The translations under genes and the position numbers were made by a program. DNA of 64,000 bases, from the NCBI RefSeq assembly GCF_014651515.1, contig NZ_BMXA01000001.1:1116001-1180000 (forward strand). Direction: 5' to 3'. Positions 16,841 through 25,379 of this stretch are shown here, in pieces (position 1 is the first letter of the stretch; every line of letters begins with the position of its first letter). The notes beneath the pieces are model-generated. The model had not been told where the DNA came from and searched no databases. It saw nothing but the letters and a program-made list of their open reading frames with translations. This DNA is from Arenicella chitinivorans. Lineage in GTDB: Bacteria; Pseudomonadota; Gammaproteobacteria; Arenicellales; Arenicellaceae.

Positions 16841-17560
16841 ATGTCCCTTACAACAAATTTTCAACCGCTTTATAAACAGGTTTACGACGTCTTGGTCAAG
16901 CGACTGGTCGATGGTTACTGGAAACCCGCTGAGACGCTGCCGAGTGAATTCGCGTTGGCAAAAGAACTCGGGGTCAGTCAAGGCACCGTGCGAAAAGCGT
17001 TGAATCAGATGGTGGCGGAAAACTTGTTGCGCCGCCGTCAAGGTAAGGGCACCTATGTGTCTGAGCACACTCAAGAGAGTTCCTTGTATCGATTTTTTCG
17101 ATACCGCGAGCCCGGTGGCGAGAAGGTTATTCCGGAAACCACGGTGATCGGGACACGACGTCGCAAGGCAACAAAGCAAGAACAATCGAGATTTGGTTTG
17201 GGCTCGAACGTGCAGTTAGTGGAAATGCAAAGGCTAAGAACTATCAAAGATTTACCAGCGATTTATGAGATTGTTGTTCAGCCTTTATCATTGTTTCCAG
17301 ACATCGACAAAGAAAAAGAGTTACCGAACTCGCTCTACACGCTTTATCAAGAAAAGTATGGCATGAGTGTAGTTGAAGTGCGTGATGAACTGAGCGCTGT
17401 CATTTTGTCTGAAGAAATTGCAGAGCACCTGGACTTAAAGCCGGGCGCGCCCGCGCTAAAAAACACGCGCTCGAGTATCAGTATCGATGGTCGTGTTATT
17501 GAAGTGAGCACGGCTTATTGTAGCAGTAACAATTTTGTTTATTCGGTCACCATAAAATAA
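16841..17560 (+). CDS. GntR-family transcriptional regulator with UTRA ligand-binding domain
   Basis: Predicted DNA-binding repressor sensing a sugar or sugar phosphate. The N-terminal winged helix (about residues 8-75) contains 'PLYKQVYDVLVKRLVDGYW', 'LPSEFALAKELGVSQGTVRK' and 'LLRRRQGKGTYVSEH', a clear HutC-subfamily GntR pattern. Residues about 95-235 form the UTRA domain, with the typical 'MQRLRTIKDLPAIYEIVVQP' and 'SSISIDGRVIEVSTAYCSSNNF'. I start at the ATG at 16841 (239 residues); the frame extends back to 16766 but the extra N-terminus has no HTH content. It is 41 bp upstream of the GH31 gene on the same strand and divergent from the reductase operon, so it probably controls the whole locus. 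Confidence 0.9.
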   Translation: MSLTTNFQPLYKQVYDVLVKRLVDGYWKPAETLPSEFALAKELGVSQGTVRKALNQMVAENLLRRRQGKGTYVSEHTQESSLYRFFRYREPGGEKVIPETTVIGTRRRKATKQEQSRFGLGSNVQLVEMQRLRTIKDLPAIYEIVVQPLSLFPDIDKEKELPNSLYTLYQEKYGMSVVEVRDELSAVILSEEIAEHLDLKPGAPALKNTRSSISIDGRVIEVSTAYCSSNNFVYSVTIK

Positions 17561-17601
17561 CTCAACTATGCGCTGAGGTGGCCAGCGTGATTGTGTAATT
17601 T

Positions 17602-19743
17602 ATGACTAAAAACAAACTGGCCCAATCACTATCTCTGGATACCCCCGACTGGAACGCCATTGACGCAGCGCATGTGGTAGGAACACTCGAACACTGCTCA
17701 AGTACTCGGGTTTCGATACCGTTGTCTATTGGTACCATCTCGGTGGAAATGTTCGAACATGGTGTGCGCTTCGCTTCCGATAAGCAACGACAATACGATT
17801 ATCAGCTTGTGCTCAATCCACCGGCACTCAGCGAGCTGTCGCTCAATGTGATGGAGGAGTATGCAGAAATTAGTTCGCCACATTATGTGATGCGAGTGGA
17901 CTTCGCGCCGTTCGCGTTTCAGGTGGTCAATCATCGCGGGCGAGTACTGGCAGCCTCTGCCAATGACGGTCACTTTGTTCGTCAACATCGCATACCACCC
18001 TTGGCTCGCACTGAAGATGGATGGCTTTGGTCTATGGCTATGGCGTCTGGGGAACGGTTTTACGGCTTAGGCGAAAAATGGGGGGCTCTGGATAAGCGCG
18101 GTCAGTTAGTCCGATCATACAATCACGACGCGCTGGGTGTGAATGGCGAGATATCCTATAAAAACACCCCGTTTGGCTGGAGTCCCGAAGGGTGGGGCGT
18201 GTTCATCCATACACCAGCCGCCGTCACACATGCAGTAGGTTTTCCGGCATGGTCGCAGCGTAGCTATTGCGCGTACATCGAAGATACTGTGCTCGATATC
18301 TTCGTGCTGTTATCGGATCCCGATGTCGTTGCGCCAAGCGTCGGCCATACGATGCTTCGGCTCTATTCGGATATCACCGGTTACGCACCACCACCGCCAA
18401 GTTGGTCGGGTGGTGCCATTCTGTCCAAAGCTTACTACAAAACCGCAGATGAAATTATTGCTGTGGCGGAAGATGTGCGGCGACGTCAACTTCCTTGCGA
18501 TGTGATTACCTTTGATGGTCGCGCTTGGCAGGATACCGATACACGCTTTGCGTTCGAATGGGATGCGTCAAGATATCCAGATCCAAAGCCTGTGATCGAC
18601 CGTTTAAAGCAGCTTAATTTTAAGATCTGCGTTTGGGAGTATCCGCTTATTTCCGTTCAGCATCCTTGGTTTGACGAATTTGCTGAGAAGGGCTGGCTAC
18701 TCAAAGATCGGCGCACGGGCGAGGCCTATCGCTATTCGTGGGACATGCAAGCTTTTGGCAAGGTACTTACGCCGTTGCCCGATTCTGGGATTGTGGATTT
18801 TACGCACCCAGATGCTTACGCATTTTGGCGAGATGCACACAAGCCTTTGTTTGAACTCGGTGTTGATATGATCAAGGCTGATTTTGGTGAGCAGGTCGAA
18901 GATGACCAGATGATCGCGCACAACGGTGAGCATGGTTTGGCATTGCATAATGTGTATGCACACCTGTACAACCGGTGCGTTTATGAAGCGGCAGAAATGT
19001 ACTGTCAGTCTGGACCTTTCCTATTTAGCCGCTCAGCATGGACTGGCAGCCAACGGTACAACAGTCAATGGGGCGGCGATCCACAGGCAGACTGGGAAGG
19101 CATGATGGGGAATATCCGCGGTGGCTTGTCTTGGGGGCTCTCTGGCGCACCATTTTATGCAACGGATATCGGTGGATTTTATAAAGATACGCGAAACGCT
19201 GCACTTTATGTTCGCTGGGCTCAAGCCGGTGTGTTTTCTGCACACTACCGACTCCATGGTATCGGGGCACGTGAGCCGTGGTCCTACGACGCGGCTGCAG
19301 AGTCTGCGGTGCGATCTGCGATCCTATTACGGTATCAGCTTCAGTATTACCTTCAGCGCACAATGCGCCAAGCCACCGAGAGCGGTATTCCGGTACAGCG
19401 CCCCATGGTGTTGTCATTTCCAAATGAGAAGCAGGCATGGGCGTTCGAAAATCAATTCATGTTTGGTGAAGATATTCTGGTTGCACCTTGTTTCTCGCCT
19501 GACGGCGTTGTTGACGTGTATTTTCCACACGGGCAATGGGTGAGACTCGATATCAATGCGAGCGCATCGCAAGCTGTCTACGACGGGGGACGAGTGCACA
19601 GGTTGGCGCTTGCGCTCGACGAGATTCCGGCGTTCATTCAAACCAGCTCACGAATCCCGTTGAATGCGCTACATCAAGTTACATCGGACATACCGATGGA
19701 CCAAGACAATAACTACAAAATAGAACGATTCTGGCCACAATAG
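17602..19743 (+). CDS. Glycoside hydrolase family 31 (alpha-xylosidase-like), candidate sulfoglycosidase
   Basis: Retaining alpha-glycosidase of 713 residues with no signal peptide, so cytoplasmic. The N-terminal beta domain has 'GERFYGLGEKWGALDKRG'. The TIM barrel has the nucleophile Asp427 in 'MIKADFGEQ' and the acid/base Asp493 in 'QWGGDPQADW', spaced 66 residues as in E. coli YicI. 'DIGGF' and 'SAHYRLHG' also follow the YicI pattern. The -1 subsite loop, 'DCFW' in YicI and 'DID' in alpha-glucosidases, reads 'DGRAW' here, putting Arg307 at the specificity position. The Arg and Trp of YihQ-type sulfoquinovosidases are not conserved at the aligned positions. An anionic C6 group is therefore plausible but unproven; alpha-xylosidase is the conservative call. 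It is followed 18 bp later by the symporter gene. Confidence 0.85.
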   Translation: MTKNKLAQSLSLDTPDWNAIDAAHVVGTLEHCSSTRVSIPLSIGTISVEMFEHGVRFASDKQRQYDYQLVLNPPALSELSLNVMEEYAEISSPHYVMRVDFAPFAFQVVNHRGRVLAASANDGHFVRQHRIPPLARTEDGWLWSMAMASGERFYGLGEKWGALDKRGQLVRSYNHDALGVNGEISYKNTPFGWSPEGWGVFIHTPAAVTHAVGFPAWSQRSYCAYIEDTVLDIFVLLSDPDVVAPSVGHTMLRLYSDITGYAPPPPSWSGGAILSKAYYKTADEIIAVAEDVRRRQLPCDVITFDGRAWQDTDTRFAFEWDASRYPDPKPVIDRLKQLNFKICVWEYPLISVQHPWFDEFAEKGWLLKDRRTGEAYRYSWDMQAFGKVLTPLPDSGIVDFTHPDAYAFWRDAHKPLFELGVDMIKADFGEQVEDDQMIAHNGEHGLALHNVYAHLYNRCVYEAAEMYCQSGPFLFSRSAWTGSQRYNSQWGGDPQADWEGMMGNIRGGLSWGLSGAPFYATDIGGFYKDTRNAALYVRWAQAGVFSAHYRLHGIGAREPWSYDAAAESAVRSAILLRYQLQYYLQRTMRQATESGIPVQRPMVLSFPNEKQAWAFENQFMFGEDILVAPCFSPDGVVDVYFPHGQWVRLDINASASQAVYDGGRVHRLALALDEIPAFIQTSSRIPLNALHQVTSDIPMDQDNNYKIERFWPQ

Positions 19744-19761
19744 GCTGGAGCAGGGGGAGGC

Positions 19762-21471
19762 ATGTTTGCCAACGAACTCATATTTACGCTGTTGTCGTGT
19801 GTCTTCTTTATGGCACTCGTCGGCTGGTTGTCGTATCAAAAAACCAAAGGAAGTGTGGATGACAAGGACGGCTATTTTTTGGCTGGACGAGGCTTAACTG
19901 GCACATTCATCGCGGGGTCAATGTTGCTCACGAATTTGTCAGCTGAGCAATTGATCGGTCTAAATGGCTCGGCGTACGGCTTTAATATGAGTGCCATGGC
20001 CTGGGAAGTCACAGCGGGCTTTGCGACGATCATTATGGCATTGGTGTTTTTACCTCGATATTTATCAGGTGCTTTCGCCACATTGCCTACGTTTCTGCAA
20101 GACAGGTACGATGACGGCGTACGTCGATTAACCGTGGTTCTATTTATGGTTGGTTATGGCCTAGTCACCATACCATCGATTCTCTATTCTGGGTCGGTTG
20201 CCGTATTGCGACTCTTCGATGTACCTACGTTGTTGAACCTGCCTTACTCGCAAGCCCTCGTCGTTACCGTGTTGATTGTGGGGTCAGTCGGCGCAGTGTA
20301 CGCCGTGTTTGGCGGGTTGAAGGCAGTTGTTGTGTCCGACACTATCAATGGCATCGGGCTGCTCATTATTGGGTTGCTGGTGCCAACACTGGGCTTGATT
20401 CTGCTCGGAGACGGGAGTTTTATGCAAGGCCTGACCACCGTGGCGACCACTGAAACGCATAAGCTAAACGCAATTGGTTCGCCAACTGATCCAGTGCCTT
20501 TTGGGACGATTTTTACCGGCATGATCTTAGCCAATTTATTTTATTGGGGCACAAACCAGTACGTTATTCAGCGTACGCTCGGTGCGGCAAGTTTGGCAGA
20601 AGGACAGAAGGGCGTATTGCTCTCGGGTTTCTTCAAGCTGTTGGTGCCGTTTATGATGATGATTCCCGGGGTTATTGCCTACCATCTTTACAATCACGGT
20701 GGCGAGACCCTCCCGTCTATCGATCTGGCTTATCCACAGTTGGTCAAAGATGTCTTGCCCATCTACTTGTCTGGCTTTTTCCTCGCCGTGTTACTTGGCG
20801 CCGTATTTAGTTCGTTTAACTCTTTGTTGAATAGCGCTGCGACGCTGTTTTGTTTGGACGTTTACCAACCGCTGAAAAAAACCGAAGTATCTGATTCAGA
20901 GTTAATCAAAGTGGCGAAAATTGCCAGTATTGTGATCGCCATATTCTCGTTTATCGTAGCGCCGCTGCTGCAATTTGCCCCCGAGGGTTTGTGGCAGATT
21001 ATTCGCATCTTTACGGGTTTCTATAATATTCCCGTTATCACGATTGTCTTGGTCGGGCTCTTCACGCGCCGGGTACCCGCACTTGCCGCTAAAGTCGCGA
21101 TTTGTTTCCATGTTGTGGCTTATGGGTTACTTAAATTTGTCATCGATATCGATTTAAATTTCATCCATATCTACGCGGTGTTATTTGTGATCGAGGTTGC
21201 CATTATGTTGTTGATCAGTTACTGGCAGCCCCGCAGCACGGATTGGCACTTTAAGCATGCTGCTAAGGTGGATATGCGGCCATGGCGTTACGCGCCGGCG
21301 GCAAGCATGACGATGATTAGCGCGATAATCCTGGTGTATTTGCTTTTTTCTCCGGTCGGTTTGGTTGGCGGAATTACGCCAGCGTTCTGGGTTTACGCTA
21401 GCGTGTGCGTATTGCTTAATGTTGCGCTATGCCTTTGGTCAATTAAACGACCGCGTCAAACGCATTCCTAA
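19762..21471 (+). CDS. Sodium:solute symporter (SSS family), SGLT/YidK-like sugar transporter
   Basis: Inner-membrane Na+-coupled transporter, 569 residues with about 14 hydrophobic segments. 'DGYFLAGRGLTGTFIAGSML' and 'NLSAEQLIGLNGSAYGF' are typical of the SGLT-like branch, as is 'VYAVFGGLKAVVVSDTINGIG'. 'FYWGTNQYVIQRTLGA' corresponds to the TM7 region that carries the sugar-binding Asn/Gln in vSGLT. A strong GGGGGAGG ribosome-binding site precedes the ATG by a few bases, 18 bp after the GH31 stop, so the two genes form one transcript. The likely cargo is the glycoside cleaved by the GH31 enzyme. No clear terminator follows. Confidence 0.9.
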   Translation: MFANELIFTLLSCVFFMALVGWLSYQKTKGSVDDKDGYFLAGRGLTGTFIAGSMLLTNLSAEQLIGLNGSAYGFNMSAMAWEVTAGFATIIMALVFLPRYLSGAFATLPTFLQDRYDDGVRRLTVVLFMVGYGLVTIPSILYSGSVAVLRLFDVPTLLNLPYSQALVVTVLIVGSVGAVYAVFGGLKAVVVSDTINGIGLLIIGLLVPTLGLILLGDGSFMQGLTTVATTETHKLNAIGSPTDPVPFGTIFTGMILANLFYWGTNQYVIQRTLGAASLAEGQKGVLLSGFFKLLVPFMMMIPGVIAYHLYNHGGETLPSIDLAYPQLVKDVLPIYLSGFFLAVLLGAVFSSFNSLLNSAATLFCLDVYQPLKKTEVSDSELIKVAKIASIVIAIFSFIVAPLLQFAPEGLWQIIRIFTGFYNIPVITIVLVGLFTRRVPALAAKVAICFHVVAYGLLKFVIDIDLNFIHIYAVLFVIEVAIMLLISYWQPRSTDWHFKHAAKVDMRPWRYAPAASMTMISAIILVYLLFSPVGLVGGITPAFWVYASVCVLLNVALCLWSIKRPRQTHS

Positions 21472-21535
21472 CACGAAGCACTTTTTTTGCGTCTTGATTC
21501 GAACCAAGCGCACCACGACCGAGGACGCATATAAC

Positions 21536-21583
21536 TCTTATATAAGATATCTATTGTAAAATAAACCAGTGTTGGGGTAGACT
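21536..21583 (+). promoter_or_regulatory. Second copy of the TCTTATATAAGA operator, with a possible promoter, before the TonB receptor
   Basis: The 12-bp palindrome TCTTATATAAGA (21536-21547) is identical to the core of the operator at 16672-16683, and its right flank (TAT) also matches. It is about 170 bp upstream of the receptor gene. A weak promoter, TTGTAA (21554-21559) and TAGACT (21578-21583) with 18-bp spacing, lies just downstream of it. The rest of the 21472-21719 intergenic region shows nothing else I can name. Confidence 0.6.
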
Positions 21584-21719
21584 GGTTTGATTGGTGTAAT
21601 CTGACACGCGCAACTCAGCGTAAGTTTGGCGTAACGCGACTCATACCGTGTTGATCAGAGGCCCAATACTCAGTTAGAGCAGCGTCGCTCTGACAATAAC
21701 CACTGAGAGGAGAAAAATA

Positions 21720-24035
21720 ATGAATACAAGGTTAAAAGCAATCCCGAGGCTTATTTTGTCGGGCACTGTCGCGGCCGGATTATCCATGCCCGTTGCACAC
21801 GCGCAGACCGTGTTAGAAGAAATCGTGGTGACCGCACAAAAACGAGAAGAAAGAGTCTCCGATGTGCCAATCGCAGTGTCCGTACTAAACTCAGATAAAA
21901 TTGACGCCGCGCACGCGGTGGGCTTCGAGGGTTTGCAGCAGCTAATACCTTCGGTATCTGTCCGAAAGGGGAATACCAACCGCAACTCGACAGTGGTTAT
22001 CCGAGGGATCGGCACCATCTCTTTTAGTACCGCCGCTGAGCCAAGTGTCTCTACCGTCGTCGACGGCGTGGTACTTGCGCGCTCTGGGCAGGCTTTCACC
22101 GATCTATATGATCTGGAGAGGCTAGAGGTCTTGCGCGGGCCACAAGGCACCTTATTTGGTAAGAATGCGTCCGCTGGCGTGGTGAATATGACCACCAAAC
22201 GGCCCAGCGAAGAATTGACTGGCAGTGTGGATGTCTCTGTTTTCGAAGGCAATGAAACCCGTCTGAAAGGTCGCATATCTGGGCCGTTGTCGGAATCTGC
22301 GCGAGCCAGCTTGACGGTGTTTGATGGCAGTTTCGATGGTTACATTACCAACACGTTCACAGGCCAAGACACCAACGGATACGATCGCACTGGTTTCCGA
22401 GGTATGCTTGAATGGGATGTGTCTGACTCGGTCGACGTTTTGGTCATTGCCGAGGATTACAGCGCTGAGGATAATTGTTGTGCGGACTTAGAGGGTTTGC
22501 CGAGTGGCCGTAACCCAGCATCGCCTGCCGCTCCTAACAGTGCGGGCATTGTCAATGGTGTTGCCGATATCGACTTATCTCAACGTTTAATTGATCATGA
22601 TCTGGAAACCAGTACGCAAGACGACCATTCAGCGTTGTCGGTGCAAATCGATGCGGATATTGGTGATTATGTACTGACCTCAATCACCGCGGGCCGCGAG
22701 TGGGATAACACTGAAGTCCGTGAAGGCGACTTCACTTCCAATGCTGGTGACGTTGCACAACCGGTGGACTTTTCGAACACCTTCTTCCAGCTTCATGACC
22801 TGGGTATTCAAAGCTGGGAACAGTTTTCGCAGGAATTGCGCATTACCTCGCCAGCCGGTGAACGGTTTTCATGGCAAGCCGGTTTGTTCTACTGGAATTT
22901 GGAGTCTGACCGTAGCTTCAGACGCGACGCCAGTTGCCAAGTGCACCCAAATAATGACCCAATCTTGGAGGCGAACCCTGGCTTAACGTGCTTAGCCAAC
23001 GATATCGTTGCAGCCACAGCCGTATTTGATACCAAGTTCGAGAACTTTGCGGTTTTCGGACAGGGTAATTTGCGTCTCAGTGACACGCTTAATTTGATAT
23101 TAGGCTTGCGTTACACCGATGACGAAGTGTCCTTTAACCATCGACGAACCAATGACGACCCATTTGGCCGACGCGGTGTTGGTGTACGTGGGGCCGGCAA
23201 TAACACTGACTTTTCAAATTCAACCAGCGAGACCAATACGTCAGGAAAGATTGGTTTGCAATGGGATGTGTCGGACAGTGGTATGCTGTACGCAACCTAC
23301 TCACAAGGCTACAAGGGCCCGGCCTTTAACACTTTTTATAATATGGCCGAGACCGACACCTTACCGATTGGTGCGGAAACGTCGGACGCGTATGAGTTGG
23401 GGTACAAACTGACTACCGATTCTTTGTTTGCCAACCTGACCTTATTCAAAACCGACATCGAAGGGTTTCAAGCCAATAACTTTGACGACTCCAGCGGTGT
23501 CACCATCACGCGGTTGACGAATGCAGGCGACGTTTCAACCCAAGGCATCGAGCTCGATTTACTGTGGCAAGCTACTGACAACTTGCAAATTTCGGGTGGC
23601 TTTGCTTCGGTGGACGCAGAGATTGACCGATTTAATTGCCCGCGCGATGCGGCGGCGGGTAGCTGTACGGATCGAAGTGGCCTGGATGTGCCATTTTCAC
23701 CTGACTTAAAGTACACCTTGAGTGCGAACTACGTGCTGCCGATGTCATCGTTTGACGTCATTCTCAATGGCTCGTTCGTTCATATGGACGAACAAGTGTC
23801 TGATCTGCCTGGCAACAACGGTACGGTTAACCCCGCCGCGGTCTTGCCTGGTTATGACATTTTGAATGCCAGCGTGGCCTTCTCATTTAACGAGGGGCGA
23901 TACGTGCTGACATTGATTGGTAAAAATCTAGGCGATGAGTCCTATGTGACGACCTACAGCGGGGACAATTTCCGCTACCAAATTCCGCGCGATGCAGAGC
24001 GGTATTTTGGCGTCTCATTCAAGGCCGAGTTCTAA
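21720..24035 (+). CDS. TonB-dependent outer-membrane receptor, probable glycoside importer
   Basis: 771-residue outer-membrane transporter. A signal peptide of about 28 residues ends in AHAQ, then the TonB-box-containing 'LEEIVVTAQKREERVSDVPI' and a plug with 'VVIRGIGTISF' and 'LYDLERLEVLRGPQGTLFGKNASAG'. The long beta-barrel ends in '...FGVSFKAEF' with terminal Phe. This 'EEIVVTAQKREE' class is abundant in marine proteobacteria and often imports carbohydrates rather than iron. There are four Cys in two close pairs in extracellular-loop-like stretches ('DNCCADLEG' and 'RDASCQVH...LTCLAND'), plus 'FNCPRD...GSCTDRSG'. A GAGGAGAA site precedes the ATG. It shares an operator with the reductase operon, so I group it with the GH31/dioxygenase locus. 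Its ligand is inferred. Confidence 0.88.
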   Translation: MNTRLKAIPRLILSGTVAAGLSMPVAHAQTVLEEIVVTAQKREERVSDVPIAVSVLNSDKIDAAHAVGFEGLQQLIPSVSVRKGNTNRNSTVVIRGIGTISFSTAAEPSVSTVVDGVVLARSGQAFTDLYDLERLEVLRGPQGTLFGKNASAGVVNMTTKRPSEELTGSVDVSVFEGNETRLKGRISGPLSESARASLTVFDGSFDGYITNTFTGQDTNGYDRTGFRGMLEWDVSDSVDVLVIAEDYSAEDNCCADLEGLPSGRNPASPAAPNSAGIVNGVADIDLSQRLIDHDLETSTQDDHSALSVQIDADIGDYVLTSITAGREWDNTEVREGDFTSNAGDVAQPVDFSNTFFQLHDLGIQSWEQFSQELRITSPAGERFSWQAGLFYWNLESDRSFRRDASCQVHPNNDPILEANPGLTCLANDIVAATAVFDTKFENFAVFGQGNLRLSDTLNLILGLRYTDDEVSFNHRRTNDDPFGRRGVGVRGAGNNTDFSNSTSETNTSGKIGLQWDVSDSGMLYATYSQGYKGPAFNTFYNMAETDTLPIGAETSDAYELGYKLTTDSLFANLTLFKTDIEGFQANNFDDSSGVTITRLTNAGDVSTQGIELDLLWQATDNLQISGGFASVDAEIDRFNCPRDAAAGSCTDRSGLDVPFSPDLKYTLSANYVLPMSSFDVILNGSFVHMDEQVSDLPGNNGTVNPAAVLPGYDILNASVAFSFNEGRYVLTLIGKNLGDESYVTTYSGDNFRYQIPRDAERYFGVSFKAEF

Positions 24036-24058
24036 TTCAGCGCGCTTCGATACTCACC

Positions 24059-24086
24059 AAAAGCCTCGCACACGCGGGGCTTTTTT
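24059..24086 (+). terminator. Rho-independent terminator after the TonB receptor gene
   Basis: An 11-bp G/C-rich stem (24059-24069 with 24074-24084, one G-T pair) with loop ACAC, followed by a run of six T. It lies about 24 bp after the receptor stop codon. Confidence 0.85.
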
Positions 24087-24135
24087 ATGGCGGCGCACAA
24101 GGATGTGCGCAGGATAATGCATCATGGCCTGTCGC

Positions 24136-24891
24136 CTAGCGACGTGTTTGAAAGCGCATAACCTCCGGTGCGCCAAAGTGCCCAAATACAGTTTGTGCGT
24201 ACTGCTTATAACCCTCTGCAGTAAACCAAGCGCCGAGCCCATCACGGTTACTTGCGTCTTCAATATGGAATTGCTGCGCTGGCATATAACTATAGCCAAC
24301 CAGGTACGCGTGCTCGCCCAGCAGACTTGTTGCCTGATCAACCACCACCGATACATGGCCAATGCCACCGCTATTATTTTGCACAAACATATCGCCCGCC
24401 CTTAGCTCGGAGAGCGAGCGCACCTTTTCTGCACCAGCTTTAATTGAGTACGAGTTTGAATACGCCATATGCCATCGTAAATACGCGGTAAAGTCTTTGT
24501 CTGCGTTGGCAAATGGTCTGGGGTTGCCGTGATAATCATAGAGTGCAAGTTGGTCTAATGCATTCACACTGTTTAGGTAATCTGCCCAAAGCCGCATGCT
24601 GAAGTCGGCGCACTGTTCTAAGTCAGCATCAAATAGCAATGGCAGATCAAGGACCGCAACTGAGTCGTAATAGTCTTCGGGTAGGAACGCACCAGTCCAC
24701 AATGCAACTTGCTTAGTCTGTTTGAGCGGTAGGCCGCGTAAGAAAGCTTGATAGCTCTGAGCAGCGTTTTCTGTTCGCGTATACCCATCAGGCGGCGAAA
24801 TGTCCCCGATGCGCTTCGCGGCATGACTAGTCATTGGGTTGGCGCAAAACCAGAACAATAGGAGTACCAAGGTGTGTTTGAGACTGAACAT
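24136..24891 (-). CDS. Exported DUF4846 family protein
   Basis: 251-residue protein of unknown function with a signal peptide of about 24 residues (hydrophobic run LVLLLFWFCAN, then AxA-like SHAA). The body matches the DUF4846 pattern: 'YQAFLRGLPL', 'VAVLDLPLLFDADLEQCADFSMRLWADYL', then 'LRAGDMFVQNN', 'IGHVSVVVDQA' and 'GYSYMPAQQFHIED'. The last three recall a papain/NlpC-like fold (a conserved GH and a conserved strand), but I cannot identify a catalytic Cys with confidence. It is convergent with the TonB receptor gene and seems monocistronic. No role can be assigned from context. Confidence 0.75.
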   Translation of the reverse strand: MFSLKHTLVLLLFWFCANPMTSHAAKRIGDISPPDGYTRTENAAQSYQAFLRGLPLKQTKQVALWTGAFLPEDYYDSVAVLDLPLLFDADLEQCADFSMRLWADYLNSVNALDQLALYDYHGNPRPFANADKDFTAYLRWHMAYSNSYSIKAGAEKVRSLSELRAGDMFVQNNSGGIGHVSVVVDQATSLLGEHAYLVGYSYMPAQQFHIEDASNRDGLGAWFTAEGYKQYAQTVFGHFGAPEVMRFQTRR

Positions 24892-25086
24892 AGCGTATCA
24901 GGGGAGGGCGATGTTGAATTTTCCTTTCACTTACTTTCACTTAGACACTCCGTTAGTCACAGACGAGTCTAGCAGCGTTGTGCTGCACTATAGCAGAGAG
25001 TCTGCTGCGCACTACTGAACCATTACCGCTCGGTAAAGTGTCTGATCAGATGCGTTGTCGTTGGATTGCGAGATAGTATAGTGGGC

Positions 25087-25177
25087 TGGCGGAGAGAGGG
25101 GGATTCGAACCCCCGATACGCTATAAACGTATACACACTTTCCAGGCGTGCGCATTCGACCACTCTGCCACCTCTCC
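25087..25177 (-). tRNA. tRNA-Ser (anticodon GGA)
   Basis: Read on the minus strand, the 7-bp acceptor stem GGAGAGG pairs with TCTCTCC, followed by discriminator G and an encoded CCA. The anticodon loop CTGGAAA gives anticodon GGA. There is a long class II variable arm of the serine type and a T-arm GGGGG-TTCGAAT-CCCCC. The flanking stretches, 24892-25086 and 25178-25379, show no other gene. Confidence 0.96.
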
Positions 25178-25379
25178 GATTGCAATGCCGTCAGCTTTTG
25201 TGTTGTCTAAGCTGAACCGAAACCTGGCGGTTTCGTTGGTTCTGACTGTCTGTGTTTGGCCGTTAGTCAGAACGATGCGGAGGATAAACTAGTTTGCGGT
25301 GAGGTTCAATTGCTTATTGCGAGGTAAGGCGCGAATCGCTATTCTGCGCATCATGCGTATTCATCTCGTAATCCCTCAA

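Noticed and set aside
17602-19743. Canonical YihQ-type sulfoquinovosidase
   Set aside because: The aligned sulfonate-binding Arg, Trp and Tyr are not conserved, and the overall motifs follow the YicI branch.
16841-21471. Simple alpha-xyloside utilisation cluster (GH31 alpha-xylosidase plus xylose-reductase-like AKR)
   Set aside because: Kept only as the alternative: it does not explain the co-operonic dioxygenase and PSE exporter, and the GH31 specificity loop differs from YicI.
21674-22276. 200-residue minus-strand frame
   Set aside because: Antisense to the well-supported TonB receptor signal peptide and plug; no family features.
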